Source: Rhodospirillum sp047263945 (lineage in GTDB: Bacteria; Pseudomonadota; Alphaproteobacteria; Rhodospirillales; Rhodospirillaceae). From it: a DNA stretch of 64,000 nucleotides. The stretch is taken from assembly GCF_047263945.1 (NCBI RefSeq), contig NZ_JBLAVB010000004.1, positions 434,001 through 498,000 on the forward strand. The letters are read 5' to 3'. The position numbers were made by a program, and so were the translations under genes. This document shows, in pieces, positions 36,451-44,380 of this stretch. The notes under the pieces are model-generated. The model was not told the DNA's origin. It did not search any database and was given only the letters and a program-made list of their open reading frames with translations. How positions within the stretch are numbered: position 1 is the stretch's first letter; every line of letters starts with the position of its first letter.

Positions 36451-36477
36451 AAGAGAACGCCTTCGATTGACCTGTTT

Positions 36478-36509
36478 GGAAAGACCTCGGGTTGGCCCGG
36501 GGTCTTCCC
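36478..36509 (+). terminator. terminator-like hairpin after asd
   Basis: GGAAAGACC pairs with GGTCTTCC around an inner GGG/CCC stem. The following sequence is CTTGG with few T residues, so termination is only probable. Confidence 0.5.
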
Positions 36510-36675
36510 TTGGTGGGGCAAAGGGTGAAGCCCTGTGACAGCCTGTTTAGGGCGGGCGGCGCCAGAGGACTGAGCTCATACTTTGCACCCGCTTCAGCAT
36601 GCCCGAAGCCACCTTCACGATAGTTAGAGAGAAACGGAAACAGCGATGCACCTTTAGAGCATCTCGCCCTTTTCC

Positions 36676-36806
36676 GTCACCGGGCTTTGCCCCGCCCCCC
36701 CTCTTTGGCGAAGCTGAAGCCGGAAGGCCCCAGACCCCAGGCCATAAAGAGAGGGGGGCTTGGGGGCATTGGCCCCCAAATGGGTTTGGGCAATCGCCAA
36801 AAAAAG
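36676..36806 (+). repeat. dispersed intergenic repeat (about 145 bp), copy C
   Basis: This copy has the GGGCTTTGCCC opening and the GGGGGCATTGGCCCCC and TTGGGCAATCGCC stems of the family, with a diverged middle. It ends 27 bases before the alpha/beta-hydrolase start, so it would form part of that gene's leader. Confidence 0.7.
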
Positions 36807-36832
36807 AACGGCCCGTTTTCAAGGAGCATCCC

Positions 36833-37498
36833 ATGTCCTCCGACGTCACCCTTCCAATCCTCCGCAACGGACCCAAGGACGCTCCACTGACTGTTATCCT
36901 TGCCCATGGGGCAGGAGCGCCCATGGACAGCCCTTTCATGGAGGTCTTCGCCCAGGGGCTTAGCGCATACGGCTGGCACGTGGTCCGCTTCGAATTCCCC
37001 TACATGGCCCGGCGCCGAGCCGAGGGGGTGAAAGCCCCACCCGACAGGCAACCCAAGCTTCTGGAAACCTGGAAAGCCATCGTCGGCGAAGAATCTCGCA
37101 CCAATGGCCAGCGCTCGCTGGTCATTGGTGGCAAATCCATGGGGGGACGCATGGCCTCATTGGTGGCCGACGAATTAGGTGTCGCCGGATTGTTGGGACT
37201 TGGCTTTCCCTTCCATGCGCCGGGAAAGCCTGAAAAGGCCGTCGACCGCTGCGCCCATCTGGCCCAGTTGACGACGCCCACACTGATCTGCCAAGGCACC
37301 CGCGACAGCCTGGGAAGCCGGGAGTCTATCGCGGCTCTTCCCCTCTCTTCTGCGATACAGGTGCACTGGCTGGAAGATGGCGATCATTCCCTGAAACCGC
37401 GCAAGGCCAGTGGCCTGACAGAAGCCGAAAACCATGCGAACGCCCTTGCGCAGAGCCACCGATTTCTTTGCAATATCGAAATTAATAGAGACCGATAA
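36833..37498 (+). CDS. alpha/beta hydrolase, KANL3/Tex30-like
   Basis: The 221-residue cytosolic protein has the alpha/beta-hydrolase fold: VILAHGAGAPMDSPFMEVFA (oxyanion region), the nucleophile elbow IGGKSMGGRMASLVADE with Ser, the LICQGTRDSLGSRE acid loop, and the catalytic His in WLEDGDHSLKPRK. The HGAGAxMDSPFM wording belongs to the KANL3/Tex30 family, whose substrate is unknown. The ATG at 36833 has AAGGAG eight bases upstream; the longer frame from 36599 would run through the intergenic repeat. Confidence 0.88.
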   Translation: MSSDVTLPILRNGPKDAPLTVILAHGAGAPMDSPFMEVFAQGLSAYGWHVVRFEFPYMARRRAEGVKAPPDRQPKLLETWKAIVGEESRTNGQRSLVIGGKSMGGRMASLVADELGVAGLLGLGFPFHAPGKPEKAVDRCAHLAQLTTPTLICQGTRDSLGSRESIAALPLSSAIQVHWLEDGDHSLKPRKASGLTEAENHANALAQSHRFLCNIEINRDR

Positions 37499-37929
37499 AA
37501 TCCACATTTCTTGCATCATTTAAGTGAAAAACACCCTCTTAGTACTTGTCATTCCCCGATTCCGCACACCAACAGCCAGCGGCTCGTCTAAAAAACCATG
37601 CTCTTATCCGAGTAATCTCTAGCCAGTTCGGAACACCCACGGTATATGGATTCAGTCAGGCTCGAAGCCCCGCGCGCCTGACACATCATGGTTGCTGAAC
37701 GGACAGTATTCTGTCCCAGCACACGATTGACCATCCATAAAGACTTGAAACAATCAGGGCACGCTTCCGTTCATCGGTCAGAGACACCTGTCCCACGATG
37801 TGCCAAACAGATCTTACAAAAGACGCTGGTACATTGACCGTGACGGTTTGGGGGTGAAGATCCAGGGCCAAGGGTCGCCAAAGAGCGACCCAGTCCTTTT
37901 TTCTAAGAGTTTGAGGAGTCACCGAACCC
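37499..37929. other. leader region with internal hairpin before the ribbon-helix-helix gene
   Basis: These 431 bases hold no convincing protein gene. The first part is A/T-rich. A terminator-like hairpin at 37872-37902 ends the stretch, so a short leader RNA or small RNA could be made here. A TTGACC near 37725 could be a -35 box, but no good -10 matches it. Confidence 0.4.
37872..37902 (+). terminator. terminator or attenuator upstream of the ribbon-helix-helix gene
   Basis: A perfect 7-bp stem GGGTCGC / GCGACCC with a six-base loop is followed by AGTCC and six T residues. It lies only 28 bases before the downstream ATG. It would therefore terminate an upstream transcript or attenuate the gene. 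Confidence 0.65.
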
Positions 37930-38178
37930 ATGGACCAAATTATACAAGCGCCCGTCGTGCGCAAAAGATCGGTCACCATCGCCGGACACCGGACAAGTGT
38001 TTCCCTGGAGGAGCCTTTCTGGGATGCCCTTAAGGATCTGGCCCGTCTGAATGGCAAATCCGTCAACGATCTCGTCACGGAAATCGACACCGGTCGGTCT
38101 GGAAACCTGTCCAGCGCCATTCGCATTTATGTCCTGGACACCTATCGCGGCATGGCCCCATTTAATGTCTCGGCGTAG
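37930..38178 (+). CDS. ribbon-helix-helix domain protein
   Basis: This 82-residue protein matches the RHH_4 family of alphaproteobacteria: VRKRSVTIAGHRTSVSLEEPFWDALKDLARLNGKSVNDLVTEID, then GNLSSAIRIYVLDTYR. The first strand and two helices are those of a DNA-binding ribbon-helix-helix dimer, though target sites are unknown for most members. No toxin partner is adjacent, so an antitoxin role is not supported. TTGAGGAG precedes the ATG. Confidence 0.85.
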   Translation: MDQIIQAPVVRKRSVTIAGHRTSVSLEEPFWDALKDLARLNGKSVNDLVTEIDTGRSGNLSSAIRIYVLDTYRGMAPFNVSA

Positions 38179-38252
38179 CTCACCACTCGAGAAACCCTAG
38201 AGCATGACGCGTAGAATGGGAGTCCACGGTACAGAACGGGGGATGTTTTCCC

Positions 38253-38400
38253 GTCACGGGGCTTTGCCCCGTCCCCCACCGGGGCCGAAAGGCCCCAGAC
38301 CCCAAGCTCTTAATTGTAAGAGAAAAAAAGGAGGGGTGGGGGCATTGGCTCCCAAATGACCTTGGGCAATCGCCCAAAAAACACGAGACACTGTCGTGTA
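38253..38400 (+). repeat. dispersed intergenic repeat (about 145 bp), copy D
   Basis: This copy runs from GTCACGGGGCTTTGCCCCG through the GGGGCC-GAAA-GGCCCC stem to TTGGGCAATCGCCCAA and GAGACACTGTCGTGTA. Partial outer arms TAGAGCATGACGCG (from 38200) and AGCACTCTA (to 38420) suggest a larger element enclosing the core, as at 50145. Confidence 0.8.
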
Positions 38401-38432
38401 CTGTGATGGGAAGCACTCTAAAATCTATATAA

Positions 38433-38481
38433 CGAGAGGGAAACGAGTCCAGCTTGATGCAAGCTGGACCCGTTTCCCTCG
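38433..38481. repeat. palindrome, GAGAGGGAAACG type
   Basis: CGAGAGGGAAACGAGTCCAG pairs with CTGGACCCGTTTCCCTCG and an inner CTTG/CAAG around a short loop. It lies just past the end of the AsmA gene (12 bases after its stop on the minus strand) and may terminate it. Confidence 0.7.
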
Positions 38482-38492
38482 AAGCATATGAT

Positions 38493-41400
38493 CTAGCCTC
38501 CGAAACCCTTGAGGAGCCCGCGAATCAGTTGATCTGCGGGCTTTTCCTTGGGCTTTTGAGGCGCGTCACCCGCTGTGGATGTCCCATCCGCCCCTTCTGC
38601 GGAAGGAGTCTCCGGCTGGCCGGATCCTCCCCCGAGAACCCCATTGAGCAAAGACCCCGCCCCCGGCAAAACCTTGTCGAGAGCCTTGCCCGCACCGGGC
38701 GCAACCTGATCCAGGACCGCCCCCCCGGCGCCCCCTCCAACACCGGCACCAGACAGACTGGCCGTGGCCACCTTGATCACCGGGTTATCCATATTTCCCT
38801 TCAGGCTAAAGGGAATCTTGTCGGGTAGTTTGATGGCCTTGCCGAGCAGATTGCTCAAAGCCGATTGGGCAATTTCGGCGCTGCCATCGGCGTCGATGGT
38901 CCAATTCGCCAAGTCAACCTTGCCCGAAATCGCCCCTTGGTATAGCTGAGAAATCAGCGAGAAGGGAGAGAAGGAAACCACGCCATCGGCGATCTCAAAA
39001 GTCCCTTTCAGATCGGCCAGTCCCCCATTCTTCATCCCCAAACTGGTCGCATCATTGAGCAGACCGACCAGCTCCAATATCCCCCCAAGCCCCTGTCCCT
39101 TGAGGCTTCCCGCCCGCAGATCCACGCCTTTCAGGTCGATGCCACCATTCCCCGCCAATGCCCGCACGATATCGAGCAGGGTTGCTCCCTGGGATTTGGC
39201 GGCCAGGGACAGATCCCCTACCCCCTGCGCGCCCGCAGCCCCCCCGAACAGGCTCAAATACTGAGCCACCTGCAAGTCCTTCAGATTCAAATCCAGGTCA
39301 TAGGTCGGTGCGGCGCCTCCGACCACCCTCCCTTTACCGGCTAAGGCACCGCCGAACATCTGCCCATTCAACCGCGATAGATCCAGAACGCCTTCACGGG
39401 CCACAGCCTTGATATCGGCATTCTGCAAGCTCCAACCGTCGTGGGTCAGGCTATCGGCTTTCAGCGTCACATCGGCGTCGAGTGCATCCAAGACAGACAG
39501 ATCAATCGGATCGGAACTCCAGGGGGCTGAAGCCAGTTCTGTCTCCAGTCGGCGCCGCTCGATCCCATTGGGCGCCAGGACCACGGCAGCAGCCCGCTGG
39601 AACAATTCACTCGGCCCCGGTCGAAGGCCTCTTCCCCGGGCCGCAGCTTCACGGATCGGGAGCCTCCTTTCGTCTCTTAGGGAGGCTGCCTGTTCGGCGG
39701 GCAGGTAATCATCCAGGACCAAATTCCCCAGATCCAGATCCGCCACGACCTTGGGAACGCCCAACCCCGGTGTCACCGTGACCGTCCCGCCAAGGGCTGT
39801 CTTGCCCAGGGTCCCTCCCAGGTTCGACAGGGTCATCTGATCCAGGCCACCGCTCACATGGGCGACGACATCCACGGGTCCGGGATTGCCCTTCGGCCTA
39901 TAATCCGGTTTGACCAAACGGACCAGGGTCACAAAATCGGGATGGCGCAGTGCCGTGTCCAGGTCCACCTTCGGCAGTCCCGAAACGGCACCGTCCACCG
40001 AACCCTTCGCTTGGATATCCGCTTGGGCAGCAATCACACGGCTATCGATGGTCAAGGCATTGGGGGTTCCCGCCAGCGTCCCCAGAAGAGCAACCGAGCC
40101 CAATTGCTCCGCAGGGATAGGCAGAGTCAGCTGAAGCGCCCGCGCCACACGTCCAGGATCGGCCATCCGCAAGTCATAAGAGAAATCCCTGAGGTCTGGG
40201 ACACCGCCGAACCCAGTCACACCGCCCGATACGGATGCGCGCAAACCGCCGAAGCCTTGCCCAAGCCCCCCTTCGCTAATTGTCAGAAGGCCATTGACCA
40301 AGGTCCCCTTGGCGGCAATCCCGGTATACTCCTCGCCTTTCAGGGTCAGGCGATCGACGGCCAGATCAAAACTCGCATCGAAGCCATTCAAGGCCTCAAG
40401 CCCCTCAAAGAGGGCGGGTTCCCCGGCGGGTGCCTTGGCAGTTGGATCCACGGCCCCATCGGCGGCCCCGGCCCCGGTTCCAACCCCGGTGGACGCGGTC
40501 TTTTGGGGAAGGTAGGCATCCAGACTCAGCGAGCCCACCCGCAGGGTTGCGCCGATTCCAAGCCGGTCGCCGGGGCGCAGGGTAAAAGCCCCTTTCACAT
40601 GGGTTGTATCCAGCGTCACATCGACGCCGGTCACCTTTACCAGCGCCGCCGAACCAGACAGATTTGCCTGCGCTTTCAGAGCCCGCAAACGATCTCCCGG
40701 CACCCCCCCCACGTCGACCTTCAGCCAATCCAAAAGCGCCCGGAGATCACCGGAATTGGCGTTGACCGTCATATCCAGAGCAGGACCGGTCTCGCCGTTG
40801 CGCAGGAAACCGAAGGCGGAAAGATCCGATGCACCGGGTAGTCGGGAGGACAACTCATTAATGGTCAGCTCCCCCCCGGACAGGCTGGCATTCACACGTA
40901 AATCCCGGAGAGCAGAGCCGTTGAAGGTGGCAGCATCTGCGGACAGGTCCAAGGACATATCCACACCGCTCGGCAGGGTAAAAGCGGCCATTCCGCCATT
41001 TGGAGCCGAATCCGCGGCCGCCTGGGCATGGGCCGGTGAAATCAGGAGGCCCTGGAGAGAGGCCTTCCGAATCAGCGGCTCAGTTGGATGGACCGAAGGA
41101 GGGGCCAAGGAGGCCTGGACCCATCCATCCAAGTCAATCCGGGTAAAAGCGAGGGACAGATCCAACCGGGGAACAGCGCCCAAATCCAGGGTCGCAGCTC
41201 CCGTCGCTTCCGTACCTGCTCCTGTGACGATCAGATCCCGCAAGGATCCGCTGGAGGGAGACGCCTGAAGCTTTCCCTTGAGGGACATGGGACGGGCCAA
41301 TGGACCGGTGGGAGGGGCGATGGTGCCCAAGGCCGGTTCCAGGGAGGCGACCAAGCCAGCGGGGTCATCAACGGTCACCGCCAGCTCCCCCCGTAGGACA

Positions 41401-42182
41401 GGCAGGCTGAACAGGTCCGAAAGCAAGCCGTTGAACTCGATGGCGGCGGGGGCCTGCTCCCCCTCTCCCTGGGACAGACGCAGAGCCAGTGAACTTGCCT
41501 TCTCCCGCGAGATCGCCCCCATCGCGGCTTGAAGCGACAGGGGGACACCTCGGGGTGACAAACGTCCCCGAGCGGTAAAGGGCCCCGATAGACTATCCGC
41601 CGTCAGGACCAGATTGATGGCCCTCACATCCTCCGACTGACCGGACTGGGAATCGCGATAGCGCAGGGTTCCGTCAACAATATTGACCTCGTCCACGGAA
41701 ATGGACAAGCCCCCGCCAGGGCCCTGATCCTCGGACGGGCGGTCACCCGCCTTGGGGGGCAAGGTCCCTTCCGCTTCCCCTTGACCGGAGGCTCCCGCTG
41801 TCATTTCCCAGTTGGCCCGCCCATCGGCGAGTCGTTCCAAGAGAATATTCGGCGAGATAATATCGACGGAAGTGACGACCAGATTGCCACGCAGCAGGGG
41901 AGCGATGGCCACATTGACCCGCACGGCCTTGATCTGGGCCATGACAGGTTCGGATCCACCCTCCATATTGGCCAGTGTCACCCCATCGGCAGCCAGGGCC
42001 GGCGTCGGCAGAACCGAAAGGGACAGGTCCCCCTCGATGGTGAGGGCCCGCCCCGTAGCCGCTTGGACCTGAGCGGTCAATTGGTCACGGTATTGGTTCC
42101 AATCGATGAAGGAGGGCACGATCAGCACCGCCGCCACCAAAATCACCAGGGATAGACCCAATCCGATCAAAAAATTCCGCAT
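38493..42182 (-). CDS. large AsmA family protein
   Basis: The 1229-residue protein has one N-terminal membrane anchor (FLIGLGLSLVILVAAVLIVPSFIDW) followed by the AsmA N-terminal domain (YRDQLTAQVQAATGRALTIEGDLSLSVLPTPALAADGVTLAN). A long periplasmic beta-rich body follows, and an AsmA C-terminal domain with LTAKSQGATLLDIVRALAGNGGIDLKGVDLRAGSL-type wording. The last 80 residues are Gly-rich, then Ser/Pro-rich. AsmA-like proteins are thought to form hydrophobic grooves that move phospholipids between inner and outer membranes. No frameshift is visible over 3.7 kb. It stands alone between a palindrome and a phosphatase gene. Confidence 0.92.
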   Translation of the reverse strand: MRNFLIGLGLSLVILVAAVLIVPSFIDWNQYRDQLTAQVQAATGRALTIEGDLSLSVLPTPALAADGVTLANMEGGSEPVMAQIKAVRVNVAIAPLLRGNLVVTSVDIISPNILLERLADGRANWEMTAGASGQGEAEGTLPPKAGDRPSEDQGPGGGLSISVDEVNIVDGTLRYRDSQSGQSEDVRAINLVLTADSLSGPFTARGRLSPRGVPLSLQAAMGAISREKASSLALRLSQGEGEQAPAAIEFNGLLSDLFSLPVLRGELAVTVDDPAGLVASLEPALGTIAPPTGPLARPMSLKGKLQASPSSGSLRDLIVTGAGTEATGAATLDLGAVPRLDLSLAFTRIDLDGWVQASLAPPSVHPTEPLIRKASLQGLLISPAHAQAAADSAPNGGMAAFTLPSGVDMSLDLSADAATFNGSALRDLRVNASLSGGELTINELSSRLPGASDLSAFGFLRNGETGPALDMTVNANSGDLRALLDWLKVDVGGVPGDRLRALKAQANLSGSAALVKVTGVDVTLDTTHVKGAFTLRPGDRLGIGATLRVGSLSLDAYLPQKTASTGVGTGAGAADGAVDPTAKAPAGEPALFEGLEALNGFDASFDLAVDRLTLKGEEYTGIAAKGTLVNGLLTISEGGLGQGFGGLRASVSGGVTGFGGVPDLRDFSYDLRMADPGRVARALQLTLPIPAEQLGSVALLGTLAGTPNALTIDSRVIAAQADIQAKGSVDGAVSGLPKVDLDTALRHPDFVTLVRLVKPDYRPKGNPGPVDVVAHVSGGLDQMTLSNLGGTLGKTALGGTVTVTPGLGVPKVVADLDLGNLVLDDYLPAEQAASLRDERRLPIREAAARGRGLRPGPSELFQRAAAVVLAPNGIERRRLETELASAPWSSDPIDLSVLDALDADVTLKADSLTHDGWSLQNADIKAVAREGVLDLSRLNGQMFGGALAGKGRVVGGAAPTYDLDLNLKDLQVAQYLSLFGGAAGAQGVGDLSLAAKSQGATLLDIVRALAGNGGIDLKGVDLRAGSLKGQGLGGILELVGLLNDATSLGMKNGGLADLKGTFEIADGVVSFSPFSLISQLYQGAISGKVDLANWTIDADGSAEIAQSALSNLLGKAIKLPDKIPFSLKGNMDNPVIKVATASLSGAGVGGGAGGAVLDQVAPGAGKALDKVLPGAGSLLNGVLGGGSGQPETPSAEGADGTSTAGDAPQKPKEKPADQLIRGLLKGFGG

Positions 42183-42326
42183 GCCATCGGTCTCCGGGGT
42201 TCGGACTCAAACTGATTGAAGGGCGGCCTTGGCGTCCCTCATCCGGGGCGCGCCCTGCCATAGGGGGAGGGAACCAAGCGACATCCTACAACAGCTCGCG
42301 GACCGGGACCATCCCAAGGCATGCCC

Positions 42327-42917
42327 TCATCGCCTTTGCGCATATGGCGTTTCTGTCCAATGGGTTCCACTCCGGTCTGGGGGCTCCAGTCGGATGGGTA
42401 CACCATTGGCGACACGCTCCGCCCTTGCGGATAAACCCAATCGATGGCGAATGACACGCATCACACCGGAATGGGCTACGATCAAGGGGAGTCCAGGGTA
42501 TGGCTCTAAGCCCTCCAAGGTAGTCCAAACCCGGGTTCCAAAATCGTCCCAGGTTTCTCCCCCCTCGGGGTCAATATACATATGGGGTCTTTCCGCAAGG
42601 GGCCGCCCCTCCAAAGCCCCCCAATTGCGTTCTTTCAGCCCATCCACCGCATGGACCGGCATGTCCAGGACCTTGGCAATGGGGGCTGCCGTATCCCAGG
42701 CGCGTTGGAGAGGACTGGAAAAGATCGCGGTCAGGGGCAAGTCCTTCAGGATTTCAGCGGCACGGCGGGCCTGTTCGCACCCGAGATCAGTCAACTCTGG
42801 ATCCCGCCATCCAGCGATGACACCAGCCCGATTGGTGGTGCTTTCCCCATGGCGGAGAAACAAAAAAGGCCGCTGAAACAGGGACCCGACAGGGCCAAAG
42901 GAAGAGTTGAGGGTCAT
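42327..42917 (-). CDS. histidine phosphatase family protein
   Basis: The protein of about 196 residues has the phosphoglycerate-mutase-like RHG motif FLFLRHGESTTNRAGVIAGWRDPELTDLGCEQARRAAEIL. The second catalytic block FSSPLQRAWDTAAPIA follows, and the C-terminal catalytic His is in PLIVAHSGVMRVIRHRLG. Substrate unknown; members act on phospho-sugars, cofactors or proteins. The start is uncertain: ATG at 42917 gives a short N-terminus, and ATG at 42968 would add 17 mostly hydrophobic residues. Neither has a strong ribosome-binding site. It lies downstream of the porin and its terminator. Confidence 0.85.
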   Translation of the reverse strand: MTLNSSFGPVGSLFQRPFLFLRHGESTTNRAGVIAGWRDPELTDLGCEQARRAAEILKDLPLTAIFSSPLQRAWDTAAPIAKVLDMPVHAVDGLKERNWGALEGRPLAERPHMYIDPEGGETWDDFGTRVWTTLEGLEPYPGLPLIVAHSGVMRVIRHRLGLSARAERVANGVPIRLEPPDRSGTHWTETPYAQRR

Positions 42918-43054
42918 GGGAAGGGCACCAATCCACTGAATCACCCAAGCAAGGTAACCGCCCAGCATGGAGATGACACCCCTTTTTGACAAGACGGGCG
43001 GTCCCATTCCCCATTCCCCGAAAAGAGATGTGTCTTCACGGATAGGCCAAACGG

Positions 43055-43080
43055 AAAAGGGGCGGCCCGAAGGCCACCCC
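43055..43080 (-). terminator. rho-independent terminator of the porin gene
   Basis: On the minus strand GGGGTGGCC pairs with GGCCGCCCC over a TTCG tetraloop and is followed by TTTT. It begins 33 bases after the porin stop. Confidence 0.88.
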
Positions 43081-43113
43081 TTACCCTGATCCAATCGTCC
43101 GAAGACGGTTGAA

Positions 43114-44163
43114 TTAGAAGGCCAGAACAACACCGGCAACGGCGCCGACGCCATCACGTGTGTCGTTGTTTCCGGCGGCCTTTTCGCCATCCATGGTGGC
43201 GTAGAACACGTTGCCCACCAGGCTGATACCGGGGCCCATGTTGTAGGAACCACCCACCATGTAGGAAGCCTCGTGGCCAACGCCGGTAGCGCCGCCATCC
43301 TGCTGCGCGCCATCGTTCTGACCGTAGGTGAACCCAACGGCGTAGGGGCCAACGGCGTAGGACAGACCGGCATCCCACACGTAGGTCTCGCTCGTGTCGT
43401 CACCAGCAATACCCATGAAGGAACCACCGACAGTGAACCCAGCGTAGGACAGGTTCAAGCCGGACCGGATGCCCCAAGCGTTCTGGGAGGTATCGATGCG
43501 GGAACCAACATCAGCGTCGATGCCAACGCCGGAGAACTCGTTGGAATACCCGACGCTCATGAAGACATGATCACGACCTCTGCCACGGCCCGGGACCAGG
43601 GCGCCACCGGGGTTCGGGGTGTAGGACACCGCACCGGTGAAGCCGTAGAAGGACGGCGTGAAGTAGGACACGGTGGCATCATCGGAGGACCAGGTGGTGT
43701 CGCCGCCGGCGAAGGTACCGCCGTTCACCGGAGCACCCAACCAGGTGTAGGTGTCGTTGATGCTGACATAACCCACGGTCGGGGCGGTCACGGCCAGCTG
43801 GGAAGCAGCGTCTTCCTTCTGACCGGCCTGGATACGACCGAAGGAACCGGACAGCTCAACGTACTGCTCGTCGGCGTTGATGGTGCTGTTGGTCTGGGCT
43901 TCCAGCTGGATGACGGCCTTCACGGTGATGCCGTTGTCCAGGGTGGTCATGCCGTTCACGTAGACTTCGGTGTCGGTGTTGATGCCCATGCCGTCTTCAC
44001 GACCGCCATCACCGAAGCTACCAACGCCACCGAAGTACTGCTCCATCTTACCACCGATGGACAGCTGCAGGTTGTCCTTGGAGGTCACGTCGCCAGCGAA
44101 AGCGGTGCTGGAGATCAGGCCCGCTGCCACCAGGGTGGTGGTTCCGAACAGAACCTTTTTCAT
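43114..44163 (-). CDS. outer membrane porin
   Basis: The 349-residue protein has a classic signal peptide (MKKVLFGTTTLVAAGLISSTAFA) and a mature beta-barrel rich in Gly, Tyr and alternating hydrophobic residues, ending with the outer-membrane Phe signature (GVVLAF). DNLQLSIGGKMEQYFGGVG and GSFGRIQAGQKEDAASQLA match the alphaproteobacterial trimeric porin family. It would allow passive diffusion of small solutes. AAAGGA precedes the ATG. The codons used are strongly biased to a small GC-rich set (GGC, GTC, ACC), as expected for an abundant protein. Confidence 0.92.
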   Translation of the reverse strand: MKKVLFGTTTLVAAGLISSTAFAGDVTSKDNLQLSIGGKMEQYFGGVGSFGDGGREDGMGINTDTEVYVNGMTTLDNGITVKAVIQLEAQTNSTINADEQYVELSGSFGRIQAGQKEDAASQLAVTAPTVGYVSINDTYTWLGAPVNGGTFAGGDTTWSSDDATVSYFTPSFYGFTGAVSYTPNPGGALVPGRGRGRDHVFMSVGYSNEFSGVGIDADVGSRIDTSQNAWGIRSGLNLSYAGFTVGGSFMGIAGDDTSETYVWDAGLSYAVGPYAVGFTYGQNDGAQQDGGATGVGHEASYMVGGSYNMGPGISLVGNVFYATMDGEKAAGNNDTRDGVGAVAGVVLAF

Positions 44164-44230
44164 ATGCTTATTCCTTTATTAACGAGTTTCTCTCGCGGCG
44201 TGAACACCGCTGTGGGCTCAAGACAGGTAG

Positions 44231-44260
44231 GAATTAGCCACTATTCCTGCTGCGGGTCAA
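44231..44260 (-). promoter_or_regulatory. candidate promoter of the porin gene
   Basis: On the minus strand TTGACC (44260-44255) and TAATTC (44236-44231) are 18 bases apart, giving a leader of about 60 bases before the ATG. The spacing is one base longer than ideal and the boxes are imperfect. Confidence 0.4.
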
Positions 44261-44380
44261 TCGGCCCCGAAAGGGGAGCGTGACATTCGCCAGACACTGT
44301 GGCGTAAAAAACACACATCCGATCCCGGAGCACCGACAGCCCCTTCTCCCCCCCCTCAGGCAAAGAGTGGGGAGAAGGCA

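Noticed and set aside
37930..38178. toxin-antitoxin pair with the ribbon-helix-helix protein as antitoxin
   Set aside because: No small partner gene lies directly beside it on the same strand, and the protein matches a stand-alone alphaproteobacterial family.
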